From: Geomesophilobacter sediminis
GTDB taxonomy: Bacteria > Desulfobacterota > Desulfuromonadia > Geobacterales > Geobacteraceae
Direction: 5' to 3'
Length of the DNA: 64,000 nt
Assembly (NCBI RefSeq): GCF_016458275.1
Contig: NZ_JAEMHM010000025.1
Span: 24,233-88,232 of the forward strand
This document shows, piece by piece, positions 44,280-52,522 of this stretch. The notes under the pieces are model-generated. The model saw only the letters and a program-made list of their open reading frames with translations, had not been told where the DNA came from and searched no databases. The translations under genes were made by a program, and so were the position numbers. The stretch's first letter is position 1. Each line of letters begins with the position of its first letter.

Positions 44280-44322
44280 GGTGATGTGGATCACATAATC
44301 CGGAGGGGAGTTGGGATATAAA
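44280..44322 (+). promoter_or_regulatory. CRP/FNR-type operator and promoter of the 44568 gene
   Basis: GGTGATGTGGATCACAT holds GTGA-N6-TCAC centred at 44287.5; TATAAA begins at 44317, again 29.5 bases away. The flanks GTTGGGATATAAAGG and GTTGGGGTATAAAAAGG (at 40109) are nearly the same in the two promoters. Confidence 0.65.
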
Positions 44323-44344
44323 GGTGAAAACCGAAATTCAGGGG

Positions 44345-44458
44345 TACACGAAAATACTAAACCATCCGCGAGGGTGGGACGGAAAGCCTAAAGGGTCTTA
44401 CTGAGACAGCCGGGTCGCCGAAATACCGAAACAGGTACCAGCGCCCGGCTTCTCTTTT
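44345..44458 (+). ncRNA. GEMM-I cyclic-dinucleotide riboswitch (cyclic AMP-GMP subclass likely)
   Basis: The aptamer reads AATACTAAACCATCC, GCGA tetraloop, GGGTGGGACGGAAAGCC, then AAGGGTCTT/GAGACAGCCGGGTCGCCG. It is almost identical to the 40140 aptamer, including the A at the discriminating position. AGCCGGG at about 44408 can pair with CCCGGCT at about 44444 ahead of a T-rich run, giving a first terminator. A second terminator follows at 44471. Confidence 0.87.
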
Positions 44459-44470
44459 TCGCCCCTTCAG

Positions 44471-44506
44471 AAGCCGGGTAGTGGAAACTGCCCGGCTTTT
44501 TTTCCA
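44471..44506 (+). terminator. Second terminator of the riboswitch leader
   Basis: AAGCCGGGTAGT/ACTGCCCGGCTT around GGAA, followed by seven T. Its 5' arm AGAAGCCGGG is also complementary to CCCGGCTTCT of the first terminator, so the two hairpins are mutually exclusive with a linking duplex. Confidence 0.8.
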
Positions 44507-44567
44507 GCACCAGATCCCCCCAGCCACCCCCTGGGAAGGTCTCTGGCAAACACAGGAGAGAAAACGA

Positions 44568-46784
44568 ATGCACATAGAAAGAAAACGAAGAAGTTGGCGC
44601 AGTTGGTTATCCGGATTACTCGCGGCGGTGGCCGTCGTCTCGACGGTCTCCCTGGCGGGGCAGTGCCTTGCCGCAACCAGCGCTACCTTCAGTTGGAGCG
44701 CTTCGGCAGGCGCCACCGGTTACAAGCTTTATTACCAGCCCGACTCCTCGACGCAGCCTTTCAAAGGGACGGGGGCGGCACAGGGCGCTTCGCCCATCAC
44801 CCTCGGCAATGTTACCAGCACGACCCTAAGCGGTCTCGATCCGGCCCACAACTACTACGCCGCCGTTACCGCCTTCAACTCCGCCGGCGAGAGCGCGTAT
44901 TCCAACGTCGTGCTGATCCCGGAGTCGGTCGCGCCGACCGTCTCGATCACCGCTCCGGCCAACGGTGCAACGGCCACCGGGACCATGTCGGTCACCGCTA
45001 ACGCCACCGACAACATCGGGGTCACCAAGGTCGAGTTCTACGTGAACGGTACCCTGGCCGCAACCGACACCGCAACCCCGTATCTGTATTCCTGGAACAC
45101 CTCCAACCTGGCGGCAGGGACCTACACGCTGACGGCGAAGGCCTATGACGCGGCGGGCAACGTCGGCACCTCGAGCGCCGTCTCGGTATCGGTCGTAAAA
45201 GACACCACCGCGCCGACCGTCTCGCTTTCCGCCCCGGCCTCCGGGGCCACCCTGACCGGCACCACCACCCTCTCGGCGACCGCCTCGGACAACATCGGCG
45301 TCACCAAGGTGGAGTTCTACGCGAACGGCGCCCTGCTCGGCGCCACCAACGTCGCCCCTTACAGCTACAGCTGGAACACCTCCACCGTGGCGAACGGGAG
45401 CTACACCCTGACCGCCAAGGCGTACGATGCGGCGGGCAACGTCGGCACCAGCAACTCGATTTCGGTCACCACCTCCAACTCGACGGTCACGACTCCGCCG
45501 CCGACCACCGGCAGCACCTATACCATCTGGCCGAGCAGTGCGGTTCCCAAGCAGGCCGACTCCGGCGCGGACAGCTCCGTCGAACTCGGGGTCAAATTCA
45601 AGGCCGATACCAACGGCACCATCAGCGGCATCCGCTTCTACAAGGCAAGCACCAACACCGGTACCCACACCGGCACCCTCTGGAGCGCGACCGGGACCAA
45701 GCTCGCCACCGCCACCTTCAGCGGCGAGACCGCCTCGGGCTGGCAGCAGGTGAACTTCTCCACCCCGGTCGCGGTGACCGCGGGGACGGTCTACGTCGCC
45801 TCCTACCACTGCCCGGCCGGCCACTATGCCGGCGACCTCAACTACTTCGCCAGCGCCGGTTACGACAACGCGCCGCTGCACGCCCTGGCGAACGGAGTTT
45901 CCGGGTACAACGGCTGCTTCAGCTACGGCTCCACCCCGGCGTTCCCGAACCAGGGGTACAACAGCTGCAACTACTGGGTTGACGTGGTCTTCAGCAGCGG
46001 ATCCACTACCACTACCCCGCCGCCGGCCACCCTGACCTCGCTCGCGGTGAGCCCGGCCAACCAGTCCGTCACCGCCGGCGCAACCGTCCAGTACACCGCC
46101 ACCGGCACCTACTCGGACGGCAGCACCAAGAACCTGACCACCTCGGCCACCTGGTCCTCTTCCAACACCGCCGTGGCCACCGTCAGCACGGCAGGCGTCG
46201 GCGCTGGCGTCAGCGCCGGGACGGCGACCGTGACCGCGAACGTGAGCGGGATCACCGGGAGCACCTCGCTCACCGTGACCTCTTCCACCCCGACCGCGAC
46301 CAACGTCTCGCTCTTCTCCGGCGTCACCCCGGCTACCGGCGACTCCGGTCCGGACAGCTCGGTCGAACTGGGCATGAAGTTCAAGTCCGACGTGAACGGC
46401 TACATCACCGGGATCCGCTTCTACAAGGCGAGCACCAACACCGGGACCCATACCGGCACCCTCTGGAGCGCAAGCGGCACCAAGCTTGCCACCGGCACCT
46501 TCAGCGGCGAGACCGCCTCCGGTTGGCAGCAGCTGAACTTCTCCACCCCGGTCGCGATCAGCGCCGGCACCGTCTACGTCGCGTCCTATCACGCTCCGGC
46601 CGGTCATTACAGCGACGACCTGAACTACTTCTCCGGCAAGACCCGCGACGTGGCGCCGCTCCATGCCCTGGCCGACGGGACCTCCGGGTACAACGGGGTC
46701 TACAACTACGGCTCCAGCACCATCTTCCCGAGCCTGGGGTTCAACGCCTCGAACTACTACGTGGACGTGGTGTTTCACCAGTAA
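44568..46784 (+). CDS. Secreted multidomain adhesin-like protein (Fn3, Ig-like, DUF4082, Big_2, DUF4082)
   Basis: A 738-residue exported protein; basic N-terminus and signal peptide about 1-37. Domain order: fibronectin type III (about 38-118, TFSWSASAGATGYKLYY); two Ig-like repeats (about 120-210 and 212-303, each DNIGVTKVEFY...YSW...AKAYDAAGNVGTS); a Thr/Pro linker; DUF4082 (about 320-478); a Big_2 domain (about 485-570, LAVSPANQSVTAGATVQYTA); and DUF4082 (about 580-738). ATG 44568 follows AGGAGAG. No anchor is visible at the C-terminus. Expression is gated by an operator, a riboswitch and two terminators, suggesting a tightly switched matrix or attachment factor. Confidence 0.87.
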   Translation: MHIERKRRSWRSWLSGLLAAVAVVSTVSLAGQCLAATSATFSWSASAGATGYKLYYQPDSSTQPFKGTGAAQGASPITLGNVTSTTLSGLDPAHNYYAAVTAFNSAGESAYSNVVLIPESVAPTVSITAPANGATATGTMSVTANATDNIGVTKVEFYVNGTLAATDTATPYLYSWNTSNLAAGTYTLTAKAYDAAGNVGTSSAVSVSVVKDTTAPTVSLSAPASGATLTGTTTLSATASDNIGVTKVEFYANGALLGATNVAPYSYSWNTSTVANGSYTLTAKAYDAAGNVGTSNSISVTTSNSTVTTPPPTTGSTYTIWPSSAVPKQADSGADSSVELGVKFKADTNGTISGIRFYKASTNTGTHTGTLWSATGTKLATATFSGETASGWQQVNFSTPVAVTAGTVYVASYHCPAGHYAGDLNYFASAGYDNAPLHALANGVSGYNGCFSYGSTPAFPNQGYNSCNYWVDVVFSSGSTTTTPPPATLTSLAVSPANQSVTAGATVQYTATGTYSDGSTKNLTTSATWSSSNTAVATVSTAGVGAGVSAGTATVTANVSGITGSTSLTVTSSTPTATNVSLFSGVTPATGDSGPDSSVELGMKFKSDVNGYITGIRFYKASTNTGTHTGTLWSASGTKLATGTFSGETASGWQQLNFSTPVAISAGTVYVASYHAPAGHYSDDLNYFSGKTRDVAPLHALADGTSGYNGVYNYGSSTIFPSLGFNASNYYVDVVFHQ

Positions 46785-46872
46785 CCCGCAAAACGGCGGA
46801 TCGGTTCTCCCGGCGCGGTTTGTGCCCCCACGCCGGGGGTTCCCCTCCGCCCGCAGCGGCCGCAACAACAGG

Positions 46873-46903
46873 AAAAGCCCGACCGGAAACGGCCGGGCTT
46901 TTT
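46873..46903 (+). terminator. Rho-independent terminator after the 44568 gene
   Basis: AAAAGCCCGACCG/CGGCCGGGCTTTTT with a GAAA loop. Confidence 0.85.
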
Positions 46904-47018
46904 CATTTCTCACCTTCCTTCCGTGGAAGCGCAGGGTGGGAGACCCCTCCCCACCGGCATGGTCCGCGTGGGTAGGGTTGCCCACCCTTCGCTATCATCA
47001 CCGGCGCCCCCCCTCGCC

Positions 47019-47047
47019 TTGACAGCCCTCCCCCCTTGGACTACTAT
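47019..47047 (+). promoter_or_regulatory. Sigma-70 type promoter for pepF
   Basis: TTGACA (47019-47024), 17-base spacer, TACTAT (47042-47047), about 58 bases before the ATG at 47105. Confidence 0.7.
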
Positions 47048-47104
47048 CGTTTCCGGCTAATGAAAACTATCAATTCAGCCTGATAACAATCGAAGGAGAG
47101 CCTC

Positions 47105-48871
47105 ATGATAGAGCAGCTGCTGTGGGATACCACCCCCCTTTACCCCTCATCCACCTCCCCCGAACTGGCGCAGTCCTTCGACGCCGCAACCAGCCTCGTC
47201 TCGGCCTTCCGCGAGCGCTACCGCACCAAGGTCGCCACCCTTACCGCCGAGCAGATGTCGGAGGCGCTGCGCAGCTACGAAGAGCTCCAGGAGGTGTTGG
47301 CCAAGCCGCAACTCTACGCGCACCTCCTCTTTGCCGCCGACTCGGAGGATGATGAGAACAAACGGCTCTCCCAGAAGGCATCCGAGTTCGGCAACCTCAT
47401 GGGGAGGGAGCTCCTCTTTTTCGACCTGGAGCTCATCGAGATGGAGGACCAACCCTTCCAGGCCCTGGTAGAGGCCCCCGTCCTCGCGCCGTACCGGCAC
47501 TTCCTGGAGGCGCTGCGCAAGTTCCGCCCCCATGCCCTCTCCGAGCGGGAGGAGAGCCTGTTGAGCCAGAAGAGCCTCACCGGGGTCTCCGCCTTCAGCC
47601 GCCTCTTCGACGAGGTCTCCGCGTCGCTGCGCTATGAAATGGAACTCGACGGCGAGATCCGGGAAATGACCGGAGAGGAGCTGCTCTCCCTCCTGCACCA
47701 CCCGGACGCCGCCACCCGCGAGCGTGCCTTCTCCACGTTTTTGCAGCGGCACGAGGAGCACGGCATCCTCTTCTCGACGGTCTTCAACAACGTCGCCCTG
47801 GACCATGCCCAGGACATGGAGCTGAGAAGCTACGGACACCCCATGGAGCCGACCAATCTCGGCAACGAGATCCCGACCTCGGTGGTGGAAAACCTGATGC
47901 GGGTCTCGGAGGCGAACTACCCGCTGGCGCAGGAATACTTCGGGATCAAGGCCAAGCTCCTCGGCATGGCGCGCCTAAAAAACTGCGACGTCTACGCCCC
48001 CCTTCCGGACAGCGACCGCTCCTACAGCTACGACGAAGCGCGCGAGACGGTGGTCCGGGCCTATCACGAGTTCTCGCCGGAATTCAGCGAATTGTGTGAC
48101 GGCTTTTTCAAGGAGCGCCGGATCGACGCCCTCCCCCGTCCCGGCAAGAGCGGCGGCGCCTTCTGCATGGGGATGACCCCGGCGCTCCCTCCGTATCTTT
48201 TGCTCAACTTCACCGGCAACTTGCGGGACATCTCCACCATGGCGCACGAGGTCGGCCACGGCATCCACTATCTGCTCGCCCAGCGCCAGAGCATGCTCAA
48301 CTACCATCCCCCGCTGCCTTTGGCCGAGACCGCCTCGGTGTTCGGGGAGATGCTCCTCACCCGCCACCTCCTGAAAGGGGACGTCGATCCCGCGCTGAAG
48401 CGTTCCCTGCTCTGCGCCAAGATCGAGGACATCATCGCGACGACGTTCCGGCAAAACGTCCTGACCCGCTTCGAAGAGCAGATGCATCTGCGCCGCAAGG
48501 ACGGCCTGCTTACCGCCACCGAGCTCTCCCAGCTCTGGTGGGACGAAAACGCCAAGCTGTACGGCAGCGCCGTGGAGATGATCGAGCCGTACCGCTGGGG
48601 CTGGAGCTACATCTCCCACTTCATCCATGCCCGTTTCTATTGCTACTCCTACACCTTCGCCGAATTGCTGGTCCTGTCGCTGTACCAGAAGTACCTGAAG
48701 CAGGGGGACGCCTTCATTCCCATCTACCGGGAAATCCTCGCCAGCGGCGGATCGCAGACCCCGGCCGACACCCTGGCGCCCGCCGGCATCGACCTCAACG
48801 ACCCCTCGTTCTGGCAAGACGGCTACGACCTCTTGCGGGACCTGATCGAGGAGCTGAAAACGGTGATCTGA
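47105..48871 (+). CDS. pepF: Oligoendopeptidase F (M3 family)
   Basis: A 588-residue zinc oligopeptidase. The catalytic motif MAHEVGHGIHY is near residue 380, with the third ligand in ETASVFGEMLL about 25 residues later. The N-terminal helical lid has EVLAKPQLYAHLLFAADSED. It is the usual length for PepF. It degrades cytoplasmic peptides of about 7-17 residues. AAGGAGAG precedes the ATG. It is a single transcription unit between the promoter at 47019 and the terminator at 48920. Confidence 0.93.
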   Translation: MIEQLLWDTTPLYPSSTSPELAQSFDAATSLVSAFRERYRTKVATLTAEQMSEALRSYEELQEVLAKPQLYAHLLFAADSEDDENKRLSQKASEFGNLMGRELLFFDLELIEMEDQPFQALVEAPVLAPYRHFLEALRKFRPHALSEREESLLSQKSLTGVSAFSRLFDEVSASLRYEMELDGEIREMTGEELLSLLHHPDAATRERAFSTFLQRHEEHGILFSTVFNNVALDHAQDMELRSYGHPMEPTNLGNEIPTSVVENLMRVSEANYPLAQEYFGIKAKLLGMARLKNCDVYAPLPDSDRSYSYDEARETVVRAYHEFSPEFSELCDGFFKERRIDALPRPGKSGGAFCMGMTPALPPYLLLNFTGNLRDISTMAHEVGHGIHYLLAQRQSMLNYHPPLPLAETASVFGEMLLTRHLLKGDVDPALKRSLLCAKIEDIIATTFRQNVLTRFEEQMHLRRKDGLLTATELSQLWWDENAKLYGSAVEMIEPYRWGWSYISHFIHARFYCYSYTFAELLVLSLYQKYLKQGDAFIPIYREILASGGSQTPADTLAPAGIDLNDPSFWQDGYDLLRDLIEELKTVI

Positions 48872-48919
48872 CGTCGTCTCAACCTTCGCGTCAACGGGTA
48901 CTGACGCGGAGCTGCCGCA

Positions 48920-48955
48920 AAAAGGGGAGGTTTCCTACCGGAAGCCTCCCCTTTT
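48920..48955 (+). terminator. Rho-independent terminator of pepF
   Basis: AAAAGGGGAGGTTTCC/GGAAGCCTCCCCTTTT, one mismatch, short loop. Confidence 0.88.
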
Positions 48956-49091
48956 CATTCCCGGTTCCTTCCCATACCCCCACCCTTCCTTGGGTCGCCA
49001 AACCCGGCTGGCGCCCCTTGCAGCCAGGCCAGCCCCCGGCTTGCGCCGCCTGGTCCCGACAAACTCGCCATTTCTGCCACCACTGTGTTAA

Positions 49092-49353
49092 TATAATTAA
49101 AGCTTTATTGCTATCGTCCGAATGAATAGGAGCCAAAGGGTTTCTCGTGAGACGAACATGCTCCATCGCCTCATTGGTAGTACCCGGGCCGGGCATCAGG
49201 CGGGCCTTCGCTGGGAGCGGCTGACCTTTCCGTAAGCGGTATCCCTACAATTTCATCAGCAATATTGAAACCATAGAAAAAAACATTTTCCTTTACTCAA
49301 TGCGGCAATTTCGGATAAGATGCGTCCGATTACTCCCCTAACGCGGGTGACTG
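49092..49353 (+). promoter_or_regulatory. Promoter and long leader of the PilB-like ATPase gene
   Basis: A consensus TATAAT lies at 49092-49097 without a good -35 box. The leader of about 250 bases can fold: GGAGC (49129-49133) with GCTCC (about 49161-49165) encloses a small GTTTC/GAGAC hairpin, and GGTAGTACC and GC-rich pairs follow at 49179-49210. It matches no riboswitch class I can name. The 3' part (49240-49320) is AT-rich and unstructured. Confidence 0.35.
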
Positions 49354-51246
49354 ATGAGCAAAACACACAAGAACAATCCGCCGGCTGCCAGCAGCGTCAT
49401 TGCCGATCTCCTCGTGAAGGAGGGGCTGATCACCCAGGAGCAGCACGATTACGCCCGAAGGGTGCGCGCCAAGATGCGCACCTCGATGCCGCTCATCGAC
49501 GTGATGCAGGAGCTCGGCTACGTCACCAAGGAAGACGTAACCGCCACCCTGCGGAAAAACACCCTCTCCCTGCGCATCGGCGACTTCCTGGTGGAGCTTG
49601 GCTACCTGCGCGAGGCGGATCTCCTCACCGCGCTGAGTCTGCAGAAGAGCTCCGAAGAGGGAAAGATGCTCGGCGACATCATCGTCGAAATGGGGTATAT
49701 CGACGAGCGCAAGTTCAACGAGGTGCTCTCCTACCAGCTCGGGTTTCCGCTCATCGACCTCGAATTCCGCAAGCTCGACCGCAGGCTCTTCGCCAAGGCC
49801 TCTTACGAGACCTGCCGCCAGCACCTCTTCGCCCCGGTTTCCGCAGAGGACGGGGTGGTCACCGTAGCCTTCGCCGATCCGCTGGACGAAAAGACGCGTG
49901 AAGTGGCCATGCGGATCTTCGGGGACAACATCCAGCCCGGGATCTCCAGCAAGCGGGCGGTGCTTACCGCCATCGCCAGCGCGGAAAAGGGGGGAAACGC
50001 CGAGGAGACGCCGACCGACGACAGCAGCGTGGTCGGGATCATCAACAAGCTGCTGAACGAGGCGATCACCAACAACGCGAGCGACATCCATATCGAGCCG
50101 CTCAAAGACCGGCTCCGGGTCCGTTTCCGCCTGGACGGGGTGCTCATGCCCCACCTGGAACTCCCCCTGGAGCTCGCCCCGCAGCTTTCTTCCCGTCTCA
50201 AGGTCATGGCCCAGGCGGACATCGCCGAGAAGCGCCGCCACCAGGACGGCCGCATCCTTTTCGAAAGCCGGGTGCACGGCTTCAATCTCGATTTGCGCGT
50301 CTCGTTCTTCATCACCATCTTCGGCGAGAAGATCGTCCTCAGGCTCTTGAACAAGAAGGAAGCGATCCTGGACGTGCAGCTGATCGGGATGGCGCCGCGG
50401 ATGCTCAGCCGCTACATCGAAGATGCCCTCGACACCCCGTCCGGCGTCATCATCATCACCGGGCCGACCGGCAGCGGCAAGACCTCGACCCTCTACAGCT
50501 GCGTCAGCTATCTGAACAAGCTGGACACCAGCATCATCACCGCGGAGGACCCGGTCGAGTACGTGATCGACGGCATCTCCCAGTGCTCGATCAACACCAA
50601 GATCGGCGTCACCTTCGAGGAGACCCTGCGTCACATCGTGCGCCAGGACCCGGACGTCATCGTCCTGGGTGAGATCCGGGACAACTTCTCCGCGGAAACC
50701 GCGATCCAGGCGGCGCTCACCGGCCACAAGGTCCTCACCACCTTCCACACCGAGGACAGCATCGGCGGACTTTTGCGCCTGATGAACATGCATATCGAGA
50801 CCTTCCTGATATCCTCTACGGTCGTCAGCGTGGTGGCCCAGCGGCTGCTGCGCCTGGTCTGCAACAGTTGCGGCGAGCCCTACACCCCGACCCCGCAGGA
50901 GTTCAAGCGCCTCGGCTTCGCCCCGAAGGAACTGGCCGGCGCCAACTTCCGGATGGGACGGGGTTGCAAGGATTGCCGCTTCACCGGTTACAAAGGGAGG
51001 GTGGCGGTCTTCGAGCTGCTGATCCTGAACGAGCCGGTGAAGCAAGCGATCCTCAACAACAAGGCCTCCGCGGAGATCCGCCGCATCAGCATGGAAACCT
51101 CGGGGATGGTGACCCTGTTCGAGGATGGCCTGGTGAAGGCGGCCCGGGGGCTGGTATCGATCCCGGAGGTGATCCGCGATCTCCCCCGCATCGCGCCACC
51201 CCGCCCGCTCTCCGAACTCAACCGCATCCTCGGGACCCAGCCCTAG
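49354..51246 (+). CDS. PilB/GspE-type secretion ATPase with MshEN c-di-GMP-binding motifs
   Basis: A 630-residue ATPase of type IV pilus/type II secretion machines. Residues 74-97 match the 24-residue MshEN pattern R-L-G-x2-L-x3-G-x6-L-x3-L-x2-Q at every key place except Ile for Leu; residues 105-128 form the second motif with Met in place of Arg. This tandem pair binds c-di-GMP in MshE. The GspE core follows: Walker A GPTGSGKTST at 370, Asp box TAEDPVEY, Walker B VIVLGEIRD, and a zinc site Cys503/506/538/541. No pilus or secretin genes are adjacent, so it serves machinery elsewhere. Confidence 0.92.
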   Translation: MSKTHKNNPPAASSVIADLLVKEGLITQEQHDYARRVRAKMRTSMPLIDVMQELGYVTKEDVTATLRKNTLSLRIGDFLVELGYLREADLLTALSLQKSSEEGKMLGDIIVEMGYIDERKFNEVLSYQLGFPLIDLEFRKLDRRLFAKASYETCRQHLFAPVSAEDGVVTVAFADPLDEKTREVAMRIFGDNIQPGISSKRAVLTAIASAEKGGNAEETPTDDSSVVGIINKLLNEAITNNASDIHIEPLKDRLRVRFRLDGVLMPHLELPLELAPQLSSRLKVMAQADIAEKRRHQDGRILFESRVHGFNLDLRVSFFITIFGEKIVLRLLNKKEAILDVQLIGMAPRMLSRYIEDALDTPSGVIIITGPTGSGKTSTLYSCVSYLNKLDTSIITAEDPVEYVIDGISQCSINTKIGVTFEETLRHIVRQDPDVIVLGEIRDNFSAETAIQAALTGHKVLTTFHTEDSIGGLLRLMNMHIETFLISSTVVSVVAQRLLRLVCNSCGEPYTPTPQEFKRLGFAPKELAGANFRMGRGCKDCRFTGYKGRVAVFELLILNEPVKQAILNNKASAEIRRISMETSGMVTLFEDGLVKAARGLVSIPEVIRDLPRIAPPRPLSELNRILGTQP

Positions 51247-51265
51247 TCCTGGGAAAGGATCACGG

Positions 51266-52114
51266 ATGTCACAGTCGATCATCGAACTCATCAAAAAGCG
51301 CCTGGAATCCAGCAAATCCAGCATTCCCGTCTTCCACGCCGTGGCGCTGCGCCTGCAACAGCTGCTCGCCCGCAACGACTTCAAGGTCGAGGAGCTGAGC
51401 ATGCTGATCAGCGCCGATGCCGGCCTGGCGAGCAAGGTGCTGCGGGTCGCCAACTCCTCCTTCTATGCCGGCCTCACCAAGGTGAATACCATCCAGGAGG
51501 CCTTCATCCGGCTCGGCTCCCACGAAGTGGCCAATATCGTGATGGTGACCACCCAGGAGGATCTCTACCGCTCCTCCGATCCCCACTACAACACCATCAT
51601 GCAGTCGCTGTGGAAGCATTCCTTCTGCTCCGCGGTGGCCAGCAAGTGGCTCGCCAACCGGGCCGGCCTGGCCGCAATCGCCCAGGAGGCGTTCCTCGCC
51701 GGTCTTCTCCACGACATCGGCAAGCTCTTTCTCCTCAAGGTGATGGAGGATCTGGTCAAGACCGGGGTAATCAAGGGGGGGGCGACCACGGCGATCATCG
51801 ACGAGGTATTCGACAACCTGCATGTCGAGCAGGGTTACCTCCTGATGAAGAGCTGGCTCATGCCGGAGGTCTACTGCGAGATCATCCGGGACCACGAGAA
51901 CGAGGAATGGAACCACTCCAACCAGCTTCTGGCGGTGGTACGCCTGGCCGACCACGGCTGCCGGGTGATGGGGGTCGGGCTGCGCGCGGAACCGCAGTTC
52001 GTCCTGTTCACCAGTCCCGAGGCGCAGTCGCTGGGGCTCAAGGAGGTGGCACTGGCCGAGTTGGAGATCGTCATCGAGGATGCGGTGAAGATGCCGATGG
52101 CGGCGCTAAGGTAA
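51266..52114 (+). CDS. HDOD-domain signalling protein
   Basis: A 282-residue protein with an HDOD domain over about residues 10-210: LSMLISADAGLASKVLRVANSSFY, EAFIRLGSHEVANIVM and LLHDIGKLFLL. The HD pair is partly kept (LLHDIG), but HDOD domains usually lack hydrolase activity. They act as adaptors in chemotaxis, motility and c-di-GMP pathways. It starts 19 bases after the ATPase stop, so the two are cotranscribed, and may report on or regulate the ATPase machine. Confidence 0.88.
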   Translation: MSQSIIELIKKRLESSKSSIPVFHAVALRLQQLLARNDFKVEELSMLISADAGLASKVLRVANSSFYAGLTKVNTIQEAFIRLGSHEVANIVMVTTQEDLYRSSDPHYNTIMQSLWKHSFCSAVASKWLANRAGLAAIAQEAFLAGLLHDIGKLFLLKVMEDLVKTGVIKGGATTAIIDEVFDNLHVEQGYLLMKSWLMPEVYCEIIRDHENEEWNHSNQLLAVVRLADHGCRVMGVGLRAEPQFVLFTSPEAQSLGLKEVALAELEIVIEDAVKMPMAALR

Positions 52115-52263
52115 AAGCGCACACCGCAGGGGGCGCGGAGGAACACGGAGGTCGCTTTACTTCAGGGGCCGAAGCGCAGAAAAAATGGTAATGCCGTCCC
52201 ATGGGTTCGCATTCCCGGAAAAGATACCGCCCCCCCCCGATGGAGAAGCTGTCAAAGAAGAAA
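52115..52263. other. Start of a gap of about 400 bases before the accessory island
   Basis: No gene is seen from 52115 to 52522 other than the terminator at 52264. Composition shifts from GC-rich to AT-rich at about 52320, which I take as the left boundary of the accessory island. Confidence 0.5.
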
Positions 52264-52317
52264 AGAGAAAGGGGACAGCCTGCTTTTTAAAAGCAGAATG
52301 TCCCCTTCTCTTTTTTT
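52264..52317 (+). terminator. Rho-independent terminator after the HDOD gene
   Basis: AGAGAAAGGGGACA with TGTCCCCTTCTCT, extended by GCTTTT/AAAAGC, followed by seven T. Confidence 0.85.
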
Positions 52318-52522
52318 AGATTTTGGCGCGCCAATCTTGATGAAAATGCGAACTGGCAAATCAACGTACGTTTAACTATTTAGCCAGACTGGAATACCGG
52401 GAAACCGCTAAAACAAAATCATCTTTTTTCTTTTCCAAAGTTGAAACCAAAGGTTATTTGCCGGAGCATCAGTAGTTGCTGTGAGTCAGCGGCAGTAGGT
52501 ATAATCGGCGGGCGGCGTAACA

